This document shows, piece by piece, positions 8,031-16,243 of a stretch of 64,000 bases of DNA. Each line of letters opens with the position of its first letter. Position 1 is the first letter of the stretch. The stretch spans positions 3,159,001 through 3,223,000 of the forward strand of contig NZ_CP146991.1 in the NCBI RefSeq assembly GCF_001941975.2, given 5' to 3'. The stretch is from Sporomusa sphaeroides DSM 2875. GTDB lineage: Bacteria; Bacillota; Negativicutes; Sporomusales; Sporomusaceae. The notes under the pieces were generated by a model that did no database searches, was not told the origin of the DNA, and saw only the letters and a program-made list of their open reading frames with translations. The position numbers and the translations under genes were made by a program.

Positions 8031-9176
8031 CTAATGGCGTTGTACAACCCAGTTTGTATAGGTTTCTTTCGTTTCGTTAATCTGCCTATGGGAAGGAGCG
8101 AGTCTTGCCAAACGGGCCAATACCCATTCCATATATTCTTCCATACTAGCCCGTTCGAGACCGCATTGCGCTAATATCGGCAGGATGCTGTCAACGCTAC
8201 GGTTACCGTCATCGATATCCAGCTCCTGATTGGATACGCCGGCCAGGCCGGCCTCTGGCGGAATGATCGAGGTTACGACATTGGCGCCGGCGTTAAGGCG
8301 GTCAGCTAAACCATGGATACCATCCACATCCAAAGACGCGGGAATCAGACGGTTGGGAAAGACCAGGCGCATGATGGCAATCATCAATAATTCTCTCGTC
8401 CGCGGGAGCGACGGGACGTGCTGCATGGGTGTATCCTTTTGCGGTACAAAGCTCATAATTCGTACCTGATCAGCTCCCAGGCTTCTCATGGCCGCCAGGG
8501 AATCAATCAAATCCTCATATCTTTCCCCGACACCGGTCAGTAAGCCCTCCTCAATCAGGAAACCCATATCCCGGGCTTCCTTTTTTCGTTCCATTCGTTC
8601 CGAGAAGCTTTGGCTTATTCTTAGTTTTGCATATAAGCCAGGGTTATGGGTTTCCTGATAGCAGGCATACCACTCGGCACCGGAATCTTTAAGCGCTCTT
8701 AATACATCTTCCGGGACGACGCCTGCCGAAATCATAATCGGTATGTCGGTGTCTTCCTTGATGGCCCTCACCGTTCTTACCAGCGAATCAAAGCCGGCTC
8801 CATTATTGCTATAATACCGGGGATCTTCCCCCATCGTTAAATCCAGCAAGTGTACTCCGGATTTCACCAGCCGGTAAGCGGTCTCCATAATTTCCGCCGG
8901 GGTTTTATGATAGCGGGATAACGATTGATTGGATTTACGATATAAACAGAAAGCACACTCATTTCGACAATAGGTTGAAAAATAAACGAAACCATAGAGA
9001 AATATTCTATTCTTAAAATATCGATGCCTGAGCATTCTGGCTATGGCAAATACCCTGGCGATATCATCTTCTGCGGAAAGTCCCAATAAATATAAAAGCT
9101 CAGCCCTGGTCAGCGGCTCTTCCTCCAAAGCTTTTCCCAATATCCTGATCAAGGTGGCAGGTTGTTGCAGCCCCAT
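8031..9176 (-). CDS. pylB: PylB: methylornithine synthase (radical SAM), copy 1
   Basis: Isomerises L-lysine to (3R)-3-methyl-D-ornithine, the first step of pyrrolysine synthesis. The 381-aa protein has the radical-SAM cluster motif CRNECAFC (Cys 70, 74, 77; C-x3-C-x2-C), preceded by LYGFVYFSTY, then LLDLTMGEDPRYY, GAEWYACYQETHNPGLY, GVGERYEDL and VMSFVPQKDTPM-like segments characteristic of PylB and its BioB/HydE-like barrel. The ATG 9176 start is preferred (AGGTAGGTG upstream) and gives the same length as copy 2. It lies between pylSc and pylC. Confidence 0.93.
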   Translation of the reverse strand: MGLQQPATLIRILGKALEEEPLTRAELLYLLGLSAEDDIARVFAIARMLRHRYFKNRIFLYGFVYFSTYCRNECAFCLYRKSNQSLSRYHKTPAEIMETAYRLVKSGVHLLDLTMGEDPRYYSNNGAGFDSLVRTVRAIKEDTDIPIMISAGVVPEDVLRALKDSGAEWYACYQETHNPGLYAKLRISQSFSERMERKKEARDMGFLIEEGLLTGVGERYEDLIDSLAAMRSLGADQVRIMSFVPQKDTPMQHVPSLPRTRELLMIAIMRLVFPNRLIPASLDVDGIHGLADRLNAGANVVTSIIPPEAGLAGVSNQELDIDDGNRSVDSILPILAQCGLERASMEEYMEWVLARLARLAPSHRQINETKETYTNWVVQRH

Positions 9177-9228
9177 GAAAATCACCTACCTTTTAAAGTA
9201 CATTTAGCTTCCTGCTATTTCTTTGGCC

Positions 9229-10062
9229 TTAAATATTTAATCGTACTCCGTCCAGGTAACTAAGACTTCTTCCCATACTCTGAACATTTTGCGCTCCCTC
9301 CCTAACCATTAACAAACGTTCGAGGCCAAAGCCTATGCCTATCCAAGGCGCGGTGATTCCCCATTTTTTATCAAGTACATGCGGCCCCATGGCGCCTGAA
9401 CCTAATTCAATACCCTTCATCACATCCAAGGTATCGCCATACACGACAGAACTGGTTACTTCCAGCTGATATTCATCAATACCGGCGACAGACATAACCA
9501 ATGCAGCCATTTCTTCCAAGCGTTGCTGCCTCTCGTTAAGGGGTAACCCTAATTCGGTTATATTGAGCATGGTAAACTCGTTGAGATGCAATCCCCCCTG
9601 GGATTCCTTACGATAACAGGTGCCGATTTCAAAAAGGCGAATCGGCGGCTGCCATAAGCGCAGCAAATCTTTCCATAAGGTGTACAGATTTGGCGCCAGC
9701 ATCGGCCGCAGGCACCGCTTGGCATCAAGCCAAAATACCTGGGAAAATAGTGGATGCTTATCGTCTATAGACATTTTCGCCAAAGAACCCTTAGCTATAA
9801 TTGTCGGTGTCATGACCTGAACGAATCCCCGGAGGTTCAGGGCTTCGGTAAGTTGCTGTTCAAGCCTGCTCAGCAACGGCCGCTTAATAAATTTTTGAAA
9901 TTGCGCCAAATGGCGTCTTCCTTTAGTCACAAACTGCCTCTCCAGGTCTTGAAACGCAAAATCACGCTCGCTGGCTGATTCAAAACGTTGTTCTTGCAAA
10001 GTTGAGCTGATATTAAGTTCTTTTAACCGCTGCTTTTGTATGGATGTCCAGGTAATATCCAC
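9229..10062 (-). CDS. pylSc: PylSc: catalytic domain of pyrrolysyl-tRNA synthetase, copy 1
   Basis: A class II aminoacyl-tRNA synthetase catalytic domain (277 aa) that charges tRNA-Pyl with pyrrolysine. Motif 2 is FEIGTCYRKESQGGLHLNEF and motif 3 GIGFGLERLL. Compared with Methanosarcina mazei PylS, the pocket residues Tyr306 (LAPNLY), Asn346 (TMLN), Tyr384 (VYGDTLDV) and Trp417 (PWIG) are kept, while Cys348 is Thr. The GTG start sits 7 nt after AAGGAGG, and only 22 nt after the 3' end of pylT1, so tRNA and mRNA are probably cotranscribed and separated by RNase cleavage. Confidence 0.94.
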   Translation of the reverse strand: MDITWTSIQKQRLKELNISSTLQEQRFESASERDFAFQDLERQFVTKGRRHLAQFQKFIKRPLLSRLEQQLTEALNLRGFVQVMTPTIIAKGSLAKMSIDDKHPLFSQVFWLDAKRCLRPMLAPNLYTLWKDLLRLWQPPIRLFEIGTCYRKESQGGLHLNEFTMLNITELGLPLNERQQRLEEMAALVMSVAGIDEYQLEVTSSVVYGDTLDVMKGIELGSGAMGPHVLDKKWGITAPWIGIGFGLERLLMVREGAQNVQSMGRSLSYLDGVRLNI

Positions 10063-10084
10063 CTAGCTGCCTCCTTGAAATTGT

Positions 10085-10156
10085 TGGCGGGGAGTACGGG
10101 AGTTTCACCCGCCTGCGCGAATTTAGAGTCCACGTGATCCATCCGATCCACCCCCC
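10085..10156 (-). tRNA. pylT: tRNA-Pyl (CUA anticodon), copy 1
   Basis: A 72-nt amber-suppressor tRNA with CCA encoded. It folds with a 7-bp acceptor (GGGGGGT/ACTCCCC), only one base between acceptor and D stem, 4-bp D stem (GATC/GATC) with a 5-nt loop, 6-bp anticodon stem around CTCTAAA (anticodon CTA), a 3-nt variable loop and a T loop TGAAACT lacking TTC. These are the hallmarks of tRNA-Pyl, and the sequence closely resembles my memory of the Desulfitobacterium hafniense gene. It differs from copy 2 at positions 17 and 25; position 25 gives U-G here against C-G there. Confidence 0.97.
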
Positions 10157-10174
10157 GTAATCTTGCCAGCACAA

Positions 10175-10203
10175 TGTATAGCAAAGGTAAAACGAAATGG
10201 CAA
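10175..10203 (-). promoter_or_regulatory. Sigma-A-type promoter of pyl cassette 1
   Basis: On the minus strand TTGCCA, a 17-nt spacer and TATACA, placed so that transcription would start about 10-15 nt before pylT1. No terminator is seen between mtmB and pylT1 (10157-10280), so readthrough from mtmCB can also feed the cassette. Confidence 0.6.
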
Positions 10204-10280
10204 GGGCGCATATAATATCTATATACACCCCTGTCCAAACGATGGTAAACGGCAATCTTAACGCGTCTGTCTAATTATAA

Positions 10281-11669
10281 TTAATCCCAATAAGTCAGCC
10301 CCAAATCGGACAAGATTTTAACGGCTTCATTATAGATCTGTACATATTCATCGGTGGGAACCAGTTTCACCGGATCATAGCACTGATCGAAGGTTTTTCC
10401 TGCCGGCGCAGTTTTATAATTCTTTTCATACATGGCGACCAGTTTATCCAGGAGGATGTTGACCTCGTGCAGATCCATCCCCGCCACAGCGTGAGCCACT
10501 TCGCCCATAAACCGGGCCTCCATGGCCGTAAACAGATCGGTAGTGACGCCTTTGCCGGCGGCCACCCCGGAGAGCACTTCACGGCCGCTTACCGTATCGG
10601 TGATAGCCTGGGCCGCCGTCTCCAGCAGGCACATTACGGTGCAGGGGCCGGCCAAAGTGTAATACTGGTTGCCTAGAAGCAGATGAGTGTTTTCTTCGAT
10701 GGCCCTGGCCGCGTGGCCTGCGACTGCCAGAGCCTCTCTGGTGGTCGTAATGCCCCAGCGGACATGAACCGGTCCGTCCAAATGCCAGGTTGCCTGCATC
10801 ATCACAAAAGAGTTCAGGGTCGTCGCCACATCAACTATCGCCGTTTCTTCCAGACCTCCGGAATAGCCGCCGAAAATGGGCATCTGCTCGACCATGACGC
10901 ATACACCGGACACAGCGTAATAAGCACCAACAACCAACGCACCTACGTCGATTTTGAGCTCACAGAGCTGTGACACTTCATGAGAATCAGACTCCCGCAT
11001 GCCGCCCGGAAAATCCGACATAATTACGCCGGCCGGGCTCAGAGAAGTTTCACTCCCCTACAATCCCATGCCTGTACGCCCCGCCCTGCTCTGCGCTTCG
11101 CGCACCTGGAGCAGTTCCGAACGCACGGCCATAATCTCCCACGGAGATTCGGGTACCGGGTCTTTGCCCATCACGGTCTGCATTACGCCGTTAACGATGG
11201 TATCCACAATCGGCTCCTGGGCGTAGGCCTGATGGATGGGCATGAACAGTTTTTCCGAACAAGGCGAACCGGTGGGTCCGCCCTGAATGACCGGTACCTT
11301 CTTTGAGTTGTAAGCCCGGGGAACCACATGAATGGCTTCCTGGTTTTCTCCATAAGTAAAGTGGTCAGGAGCGGATTTGATGGCCAAGAGCACCTCGTCA
11401 CGGGTGTATTTAATCACCCGGTTGGTGTCAATGCAATAAACGCCGCATTCCACCAGCATGTCAAGACCGGCCTGGAACAGATTGTTAATAAGGTCTTCGT
11501 CCTCGGGGATAATGGTTTTGCGGTCTATCTTTATGCCGTACTTTTCCTTGAGCTTTTTGGCGGTTTGGGGTATGACGCCAAAATCCCAGTCGGCTTCCGA
11601 CATTTCGGGGCCGCTTTGCGCCCGCTCGTAAACATCAAAGACGGTTATCGGTTTTGCTATTGCTTTCAT
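10281..11669 (-). CDS. mtmB: Monomethylamine:corrinoid methyltransferase with in-frame pyrrolysine codon
   Basis: Transfers the methyl of monomethylamine to the corrinoid protein MtmC. The frame is split only by TAG at 11058-11060, residue 204, in exactly the context of Methanosarcina MtmB Pyl202: GRTGMGL-Pyl-GSETSLSPAG. Flanking sequence matches MtmB throughout: IVQGGPTGSP-like VIQGGPTGSP, DTIVNGVMQTV, DSHEVSQL, EQMPIFGGYSGG, SASWHLDGPVH-like ATWHLDGPVHVRWG, CTVMCLLETAAQ. With the amber read as pyrrolysine the protein is 462 aa, near the usual 458. ATG 11669 follows AAAGGAGT and lies 1 nt after the mtmC stop. The upstream sequence carries the operator shared with pocR. Confidence 0.96.
11058..11060 (-). 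other. In-frame amber codon decoded as pyrrolysine in mtmB
   Basis: TAG at codon 204. Both flanks align without gap to Methanosarcina MtmB around its pyrrolysine, and tRNA-Pyl is encoded 0.9 kb away. Confidence 0.95.
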
Positions 11670-11670
11670 G

Positions 11671-12324
11671 TCATACTCCTTTCCTTTTAGCCAAAGCTTT
11701 TTTAGCGAGAACCGGCGTAGCTGTCGCGGAGTCGCAGTATCCATCCGCACCAATATTGTCGCACCACTGTTGAGTGACCGGAGCTCCGCCGAACAGGCAA
11801 ATGTACTTGTCCCGCAGCCCTCTTTCCTTCAACAGTTCCACAACCTCCCGCTGGCGGGGCATGGTGGTCGACATGAGAGCCGCACCGGCGATTACATCGA
11901 CCTTCAACTCCTCCGCTTTTTCAATAACCGTGCGTGCCGGCACGGTTTTTCCAAGATCAGTGACTTCGAAATTATTGGCGCTGAGAATGGTTCTGACGAT
12001 ATTCTTACCGATGTCATGCACATCGCCCTCAACAGTATACAGCAGCACTTTGCCGGCAGACATAGTGTTCATTTCGCTTTGCGGCACCGAGGCAGTCAGG
12101 ATTGCCACCGCCTTCTCAAAAGCTTCCGCCGCCAGCATTAATTCCGGAACAAAAGCCTCGCCGTCATCAAAGCGATCACTTATGATCTGCATACCTGCGG
12201 AAAGCCCTTCACTGATGCAATCCAGTGGATTAAGGCCGGCGGCGACGGCCTCTTTGGCAGCCGCTTCAGCCAGGTCCTTATCCAGATTGCTGATAGCATC
12301 CTTTAATTTAGCATATTTGCTCAT
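11671..12324 (-). CDS. mtmC: Monomethylamine corrinoid protein
   Basis: A 217-aa B12-binding methyl carrier, methylated by MtmB and demethylated by an MtgA-type enzyme. An N-terminal four-helix cap (residues about 5-85) leads into the Rossmann B12 domain with EGDVHDIGKN, whose His103 is the lower cobalt ligand, then VTDLGKTVP and GGAPVTQQWCDNIGADGY near the C-terminus. Start 12324 follows AGGAGGTG. The stop is 1 nt before the mtmB start, so translation is probably coupled. Confidence 0.93.
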   Translation of the reverse strand: MSKYAKLKDAISNLDKDLAEAAAKEAVAAGLNPLDCISEGLSAGMQIISDRFDDGEAFVPELMLAAEAFEKAVAILTASVPQSEMNTMSAGKVLLYTVEGDVHDIGKNIVRTILSANNFEVTDLGKTVPARTVIEKAEELKVDVIAGAALMSTTMPRQREVVELLKERGLRDKYICLFGGAPVTQQWCDNIGADGYCDSATATPVLAKKALAKRKGV

Positions 12325-12495
12325 ATTGAAACACCTCCTGAATACTCTCCTTAAAAGTGGGGTCCCTTGGGTCCGCGGCCGGCGTTATGGTCCTTTTTTA
12401 CTTCTAAGCAGCCATAACAATTCTTCTTTGCCGCTGCACAAGTACATCAATAGCACCATCCTTTCTGAATAATCAATATTTTGTTCTATGTTTAA

Positions 12496-12553
12496 AATAT
12501 AGCAAACAGCCCATCACCCGGTATTGTATTATGTTAGGATTTTCTGGTGTTAT
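12496..12553 (-). promoter_or_regulatory. mtmCB promoter with PocR-type operator
   Basis: Positions 12516-12553 match 14131-14168, upstream of pocR, at 30 of 38 bases in the same orientation to the gene. A -10 box (TATATT, 12496-12501) lies exactly 14 nt from the end of the motif, the same spacing as at pocR. The motif would overlap the -35 region, as expected for an AraC-type activator. The rest of 12325-12572 is leader sequence with no gene. Confidence 0.72.
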
Positions 12554-12572
12554 CTTCAGGTAACTCACCAAA

Positions 12573-12614
12573 TAAAAAAAAGGCAGTTTCCCGGCAAAAC
12601 CCGTGGAAACTACC
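12573..12614 (-). terminator. Terminator of pocR
   Basis: On the minus strand a GGTAGTTTCCACGGG/CCGGGAAACTGCC hairpin (one mismatch) followed by eight T, about 50 nt past the pocR stop. It separates pocR from mtmCB. Confidence 0.85.
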
Positions 12615-12664
12615 CAATGTCATTAAGTTAACCCGCTTAAACTAGCATATATAGTAAATTGCGC

Positions 12665-13942
12665 TTATTTGCAGGTAAGCATCCGCCATTTTGAGGGCGA
12701 AATCGCTTCATATCGCTTAAATATTTTCACAAAATAGCTTTGGTCGGCAAACCCCACCTGTTGCGCAACCTGAGCAAGCGGTACGTTTTTCCGTATATAC
12801 TGTTTGCTAAATTCAATTCTTACCTTATTCAAATAGTCCGAATAACTTTGTCCTGTTTGTTTCTTAAAAAGATCGCTAAAATAATTGGGGGCTAAAGAAA
12901 CCTCTTTTGCCACATCAGCTAAGCTCACATTCATATAGTTTTGCCGGATATAATTCATGCCCTGAAGGATAGCTTCATTAATCCGGTAGCTGTTTTCCTG
13001 CAAAAATGCATTCTGAAAACGGTCTGCCGCCGCATAAATAACCTCACCCAAAATGATATAATCTTCTGCCTCTAACAATTGAAAAATAGCCTCATAGTTT
13101 TTGTTAAAAACAAACTCCAAATTCATGTCTCTTTTTTTGCCAATTTCAATTAAAGAAAGAAAAAACGCCGCACTCCGTGATTTTACCTCTGTGTAAGACC
13201 TATATTCATATATGCTGTCAATTAAAACAGAAAGAATTGTTTGCAGTGCCTCTTTTTTCAGATTCTCGCTGCCATCATGCCGGGAAGAAAGCAGTTCAAT
13301 TGCTCTTTCCATTACATAAACTTGTTGGCGGTATTCAGGATAAAAGGATTCGTTCGCCGCTTTATCTAAAGATTTCACCAAAAAGGCAAGTACATCCTGT
13401 TTTTTCCAGAACTTCTTAGTAGCATCAGTAGTAAAAGCAGAAACTGACCGTTGCAACATATTTCCCAATGCATCGAGATAATGTTCATCCACCAAAGGAA
13501 CGCCCCCCATTAATTGTGCAATATCAGCATAATGGGAGGACAGCAGCTCATTTGTTTCTATAAAACGATTGATGAACCCTTTTCCCGCTGGCTCCAGCCG
13601 CAAAGGACCGGAGGAAACAAAGTAAAGCGTTTCATCTTCCAGCAAAACGCAAACCGCAATATTCAACAAGCCGTATGGACAGTAATATACATGGCTTGTC
13701 CCCATTTCCAGTGCCGGCCGGCAGCTGCCGAGATAGTCATGAACGCAGCCGCCGCTGGGATCAAAGCGTTTGATAAAATTGCAAAGATTATTGCACTGGT
13801 AACAGGTTCTATTGCCAACGCGTTTACCTGCTTTATCAAAAAAATAGCAGTTAACTCTTGTTACCAATTCGTAATCCTGAATGGCCGCCTTGATATCTGT
13901 AAGAAAGTGAGAACTATGATCTTGTGTTTTAGACATATACAT
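12665..13942 (-). CDS. pocR: PocR-domain AraC-family transcriptional regulator
   Basis: A 425-aa cytoplasmic regulator. The N-terminal PocR sensory domain (about residues 10-175) contains a Cys cluster (Cys47, 50, 54, 66, 74, 88; CYQCNNLC and GGCVHDY among them), followed by a linker and a C-terminal AraC double HTH: NYMNVSLADVAKEVSLAPNY then VAQQVGFADQSYFVKIFKRY. PocR domains are thought to sense small organic compounds and occur beside C1 and diol genes. It lies directly upstream of mtmCB with an operator shared between the two promoters, so activation by monomethylamine and autoregulation are inferred. The family name is used as the symbol; it is not the Salmonella gene. Confidence 0.85.
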   Translation of the reverse strand: MYMSKTQDHSSHFLTDIKAAIQDYELVTRVNCYFFDKAGKRVGNRTCYQCNNLCNFIKRFDPSGGCVHDYLGSCRPALEMGTSHVYYCPYGLLNIAVCVLLEDETLYFVSSGPLRLEPAGKGFINRFIETNELLSSHYADIAQLMGGVPLVDEHYLDALGNMLQRSVSAFTTDATKKFWKKQDVLAFLVKSLDKAANESFYPEYRQQVYVMERAIELLSSRHDGSENLKKEALQTILSVLIDSIYEYRSYTEVKSRSAAFFLSLIEIGKKRDMNLEFVFNKNYEAIFQLLEAEDYIILGEVIYAAADRFQNAFLQENSYRINEAILQGMNYIRQNYMNVSLADVAKEVSLAPNYFSDLFKKQTGQSYSDYLNKVRIEFSKQYIRKNVPLAQVAQQVGFADQSYFVKIFKRYEAISPSKWRMLTCK

Positions 13943-14110
13943 CGCTCTCCTTAGTCAAGACGTTTTGGAATGACTGCATCATGACAAGCTTTTCTTGTAA
14001 CAATCGCCTATGTCTCTACAAACCATCAACTCTGGCCATTTCCGGCAGCACGTTTACCGTCCGGGAAGTTCCGAATTTCTAAACGTTCGGTATTTTATTC
14101 TATTTTGAAA

Positions 14111-14168
14111 ATTATATCACAGATTTTATAACCCGGCCTTGTATTATATTTAGATTTTCTAGTATTTT
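14111..14168 (-). promoter_or_regulatory. pocR promoter with operator shared with mtmC
   Basis: A -10 box TATAAT (14111-14116) lies 14 nt from the 38-bp motif at 14131-14168, repeating the mtmC arrangement at 12496-12553. A leader of roughly 160 nt follows before the pocR start (13943-14110), with no gene visible in it. Confidence 0.72.
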
Positions 14169-14245
14169 TTTCAGAAAATGGTAAATACCCCATCATTCTC
14201 TCTGAACTCCTCGTAACCGTTTATGCCTCCCGGATATTTTATTAT

Positions 14246-14293
14246 AGTAAAAAACCGCGACTGTCTGCAACATAAATGCAGACAGTCGCGGTT
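14246..14293 (-). terminator. Terminator after xre copy 2
   Basis: An 18-bp perfect stem (14251-14268 with 14276-14293) and, on the minus strand, a TTTTTT run. It closes the cassette 2 transcription unit before pocR. Confidence 0.88.
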
Positions 14294-14302
14294 TGTAAAA
14301 AT

Positions 14303-14668
14303 TCAGTACATTCTCTTATATTTCTTTATAAATTCTATTGCCTGTTCCAATTCCTCCGGGCTAATTTTAGCTTTTACAGCCTGGTCCACCACCCCGAAAT
14401 AGTTGGGATAGTTTTCATCCTTGAATATGGCTGTCAAGTGATTATTAAATGTAATCTGTTCCAGCGTCTTTACATCTTCACGCAGAAAGAATTCAACCGG
14501 AATGTATAGTTTATTAGCCAATAACGCAATCTTGTCACGACCAAATTTCCGGCGATTGTTTTCCACATGGGATATATAGGATTGTGTCACATTTAATAAC
14601 CGTGCTAATTGCTCGGTAGTCAGCGAAAACTTCTTGCGTATATAGCGCACTTTTTCTCCAAAATTCAT
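14303..14668 (-). CDS. Small XRE-family regulator at the end of pyl cassette 2
   Basis: A 121-aa paralogue of the protein at 4327-4683, with Ile for Val10, Thr and Lys at two further sites, and an Arg-Met-Tyr tail. The N-terminal HTH is intact (SLTTEQLARLLNVTQSYISH). ATG 14668 follows GGGAGGG; the upstream in-frame TTG is too close to the Shine-Dalgarno. Placed 57 nt behind mtgA2, as in cassette 1. The high conservation against more diverged pylC/pylD copies hints at recent gene conversion or strong selection. Function is not known. Confidence 0.8.
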   Translation of the reverse strand: MNFGEKVRYIRKKFSLTTEQLARLLNVTQSYISHVENNRRKFGRDKIALLANKLYIPVEFFLREDVKTLEQITFNNHLTAIFKDENYPNYFGVVDQAVKAKISPEELEQAIEFIKKYKRMY

Positions 14669-14725
14669 ATCCAATCCCTCCCAGTGAAATTACGGGCAAC
14701 TGGCAAGGGATCATTGATATGATTA

Positions 14726-15520
14726 CTATTCAAGCAGTTTATCGCGATAAGCCTGAAGGTAGTTCATACAATACTCGTCTTTCCCCCGTAACGCTTCGGC
14801 AGCAATAATGCTGGCCATGAACTCTTTATCAAGCGGGTTCATAATCATGCCGTCAAGACCGCGATCTATCGCCATAATGCCAAAGGTTCTATTGAGAAAC
14901 TTACGCAACGGCAGGCCAAAAGAGATGTTAGATAAGCCACACATCGTGTGAACGCCGGGATAATTGTCCATAATCATCTCAATCGCCTTCAGAAATTCGA
15001 TACCGTAAATGTCACTGGTGGATAACGGCTGTACCAGAGGATCGACGTAAATCTGATCAAGCGACAGTCCTTTTTTGACAAGGCGGTTAATGAGTTCATC
15101 AGCAATTTTGACTCTGGCCGCTGCCGTTTCCGGCATACCATCATCACTCATGCATAAGGCGACGACTTTATGAGCTGTTCCACTCACTAAGGGTATGAAG
15201 GCATCATATCTTTCTTTCTCCAGTGAAATGGAATTGAGCATTGCCGGCCCTTTGTGAACCGCTAATGCGGCCTCAATGGCTTTCGGGTCAGGGCTATCAA
15301 TACAACAAGGGCCATCAACAACTGCCTGGACTAATTGAACCAACCATTTTAGGTAGTCAGCCTCTTCGCCGACAAAAATTCCTGCATTCACATCAATATA
15401 GCTGGCCCCGGCCATATGTTCATCTTTAGCCACTTGTTGAATATAGCTGGCATCGTTATTTCTGATGGCTTCCGCAATTGGCTTGCGACTGGCGTTAATC
15501 AGTTCGCCGACAATAATCAT
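14726..15520 (-). CDS. mtgA: Methylcobamide:tetrahydrofolate methyltransferase, copy 2
   Basis: A 264-aa pterin-binding methyltransferase paralogous to 4741-5535, with roughly twenty substitutions by eye, most in surface-like regions (for example KDEHMAGASY for KDEQASGANY), and the same pterin-site sequences (YIDVNAGIFVGEE, CCIDSPDPKA). It follows mtbB-mtbC directly, so methyl groups from dimethylamine and trimethylamine can be passed to THF. ATG 15520 was chosen on the GGGAG at 8 nt. It again ends TAG-TAA. Confidence 0.85.
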   Translation of the reverse strand: MIIVGELINASRKPIAEAIRNNDASYIQQVAKDEHMAGASYIDVNAGIFVGEEADYLKWLVQLVQAVVDGPCCIDSPDPKAIEAALAVHKGPAMLNSISLEKERYDAFIPLVSGTAHKVVALCMSDDGMPETAAARVKIADELINRLVKKGLSLDQIYVDPLVQPLSTSDIYGIEFLKAIEMIMDNYPGVHTMCGLSNISFGLPLRKFLNRTFGIMAIDRGLDGMIMNPLDKEFMASIIAAEALRGKDEYCMNYLQAYRDKLLE

Positions 15521-15556
15521 AACATTCACTCCCTGTAATAATGATAGGAAAGTTTT

Positions 15557-16207
15557 TTAGGCTTCCAGCAGTTTCAACACCTTGGTAACGGCTTCTGCTG
15601 CGTCTTCGGCGTAGGCGTCGGCGCCAATGCGGTCAGCCCATCTTTGAGTCGCCGGCGCACCGCCGACAATGGTTTTATATTTTCCTCTCAGATTGCTCTG
15701 TTTCAAGACCTCTTCTAATTTTTTCTGTTCAACCAAAGTAGTTGTCAGCAAAGCGGATGTCCCAATAATATCCACTTGGTACTCCTCCGCCTTTTCTATA
15801 ATGGTGGCTACAGGCACATCCCGGCCTAAGTCAATAACATCTATCCCTTGGGTTTTAATTAAGGAAACAACGATGCCTTTGCCAATATCGTGAACATCGC
15901 CCTCAACAGTCGCCATAATCATCCTGCCTGTATGTCCCTTGTTTTCACCTTTCGCCTGGAGCGCCTCGTCAAGAACAGCAGTGGCTTTTTTCATGACTTC
16001 GGCAGCGGAAATTAACTCTGGCAAAAACATCCGGCCTTTGCCGAAAAGGTCGCCAACCTGCCTGATTCCTTCGCTGTAGCCTTGTGACAAAATGATAATG
16101 GGGTCAACGCCGGACGCCAGTGTTTTTTTAGCGGTTTCAAGCGCAGCATCCAGATCCTGTTTAAGAATGCTGGCGATTGCCGCTGAAATTAAAGCATCTT
16201 GGGTCAT
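15557..16207 (-). CDS. mtbC: Dimethylamine corrinoid protein
   Basis: A 216-aa B12-binding methyl carrier with N-terminal helical cap (about 1-90) and VEGDVHDIGKG, where His106 is the cobalt ligand, followed by VIDLGRDVP and VGGAPATQRWADRIGADAY. ATG 16207 was chosen as it lies 11 nt from AAAGGAG; the longer in-frame start lacks support. It sits 36 nt after the mtbB stop and just before mtgA2, so it should be the partner of MtbB. Cassette 1 has no counterpart. Confidence 0.9.
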   Translation of the reverse strand: MTQDALISAAIASILKQDLDAALETAKKTLASGVDPIIILSQGYSEGIRQVGDLFGKGRMFLPELISAAEVMKKATAVLDEALQAKGENKGHTGRMIMATVEGDVHDIGKGIVVSLIKTQGIDVIDLGRDVPVATIIEKAEEYQVDIIGTSALLTTTLVEQKKLEEVLKQSNLRGKYKTIVGGAPATQRWADRIGADAYAEDAAEAVTKVLKLLEA

Positions 16208-16243
16208 ACTATTCTTCGCTCCTTTCTCTCCACTCAAATTCAA

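Noticed and set aside
10013-10255. Small frames covering 10013-10255
   Set aside because: They cover pylT1 and its promoter; the tRNA fold is unambiguous.
10281-11753. mtmB (and likewise mtbB, mttB) as two separate genes or a pseudogene broken by a stop
   Set aside because: The single TAG in each falls on the known pyrrolysine position, frames continue in phase, and the full pyl machinery is adjacent.
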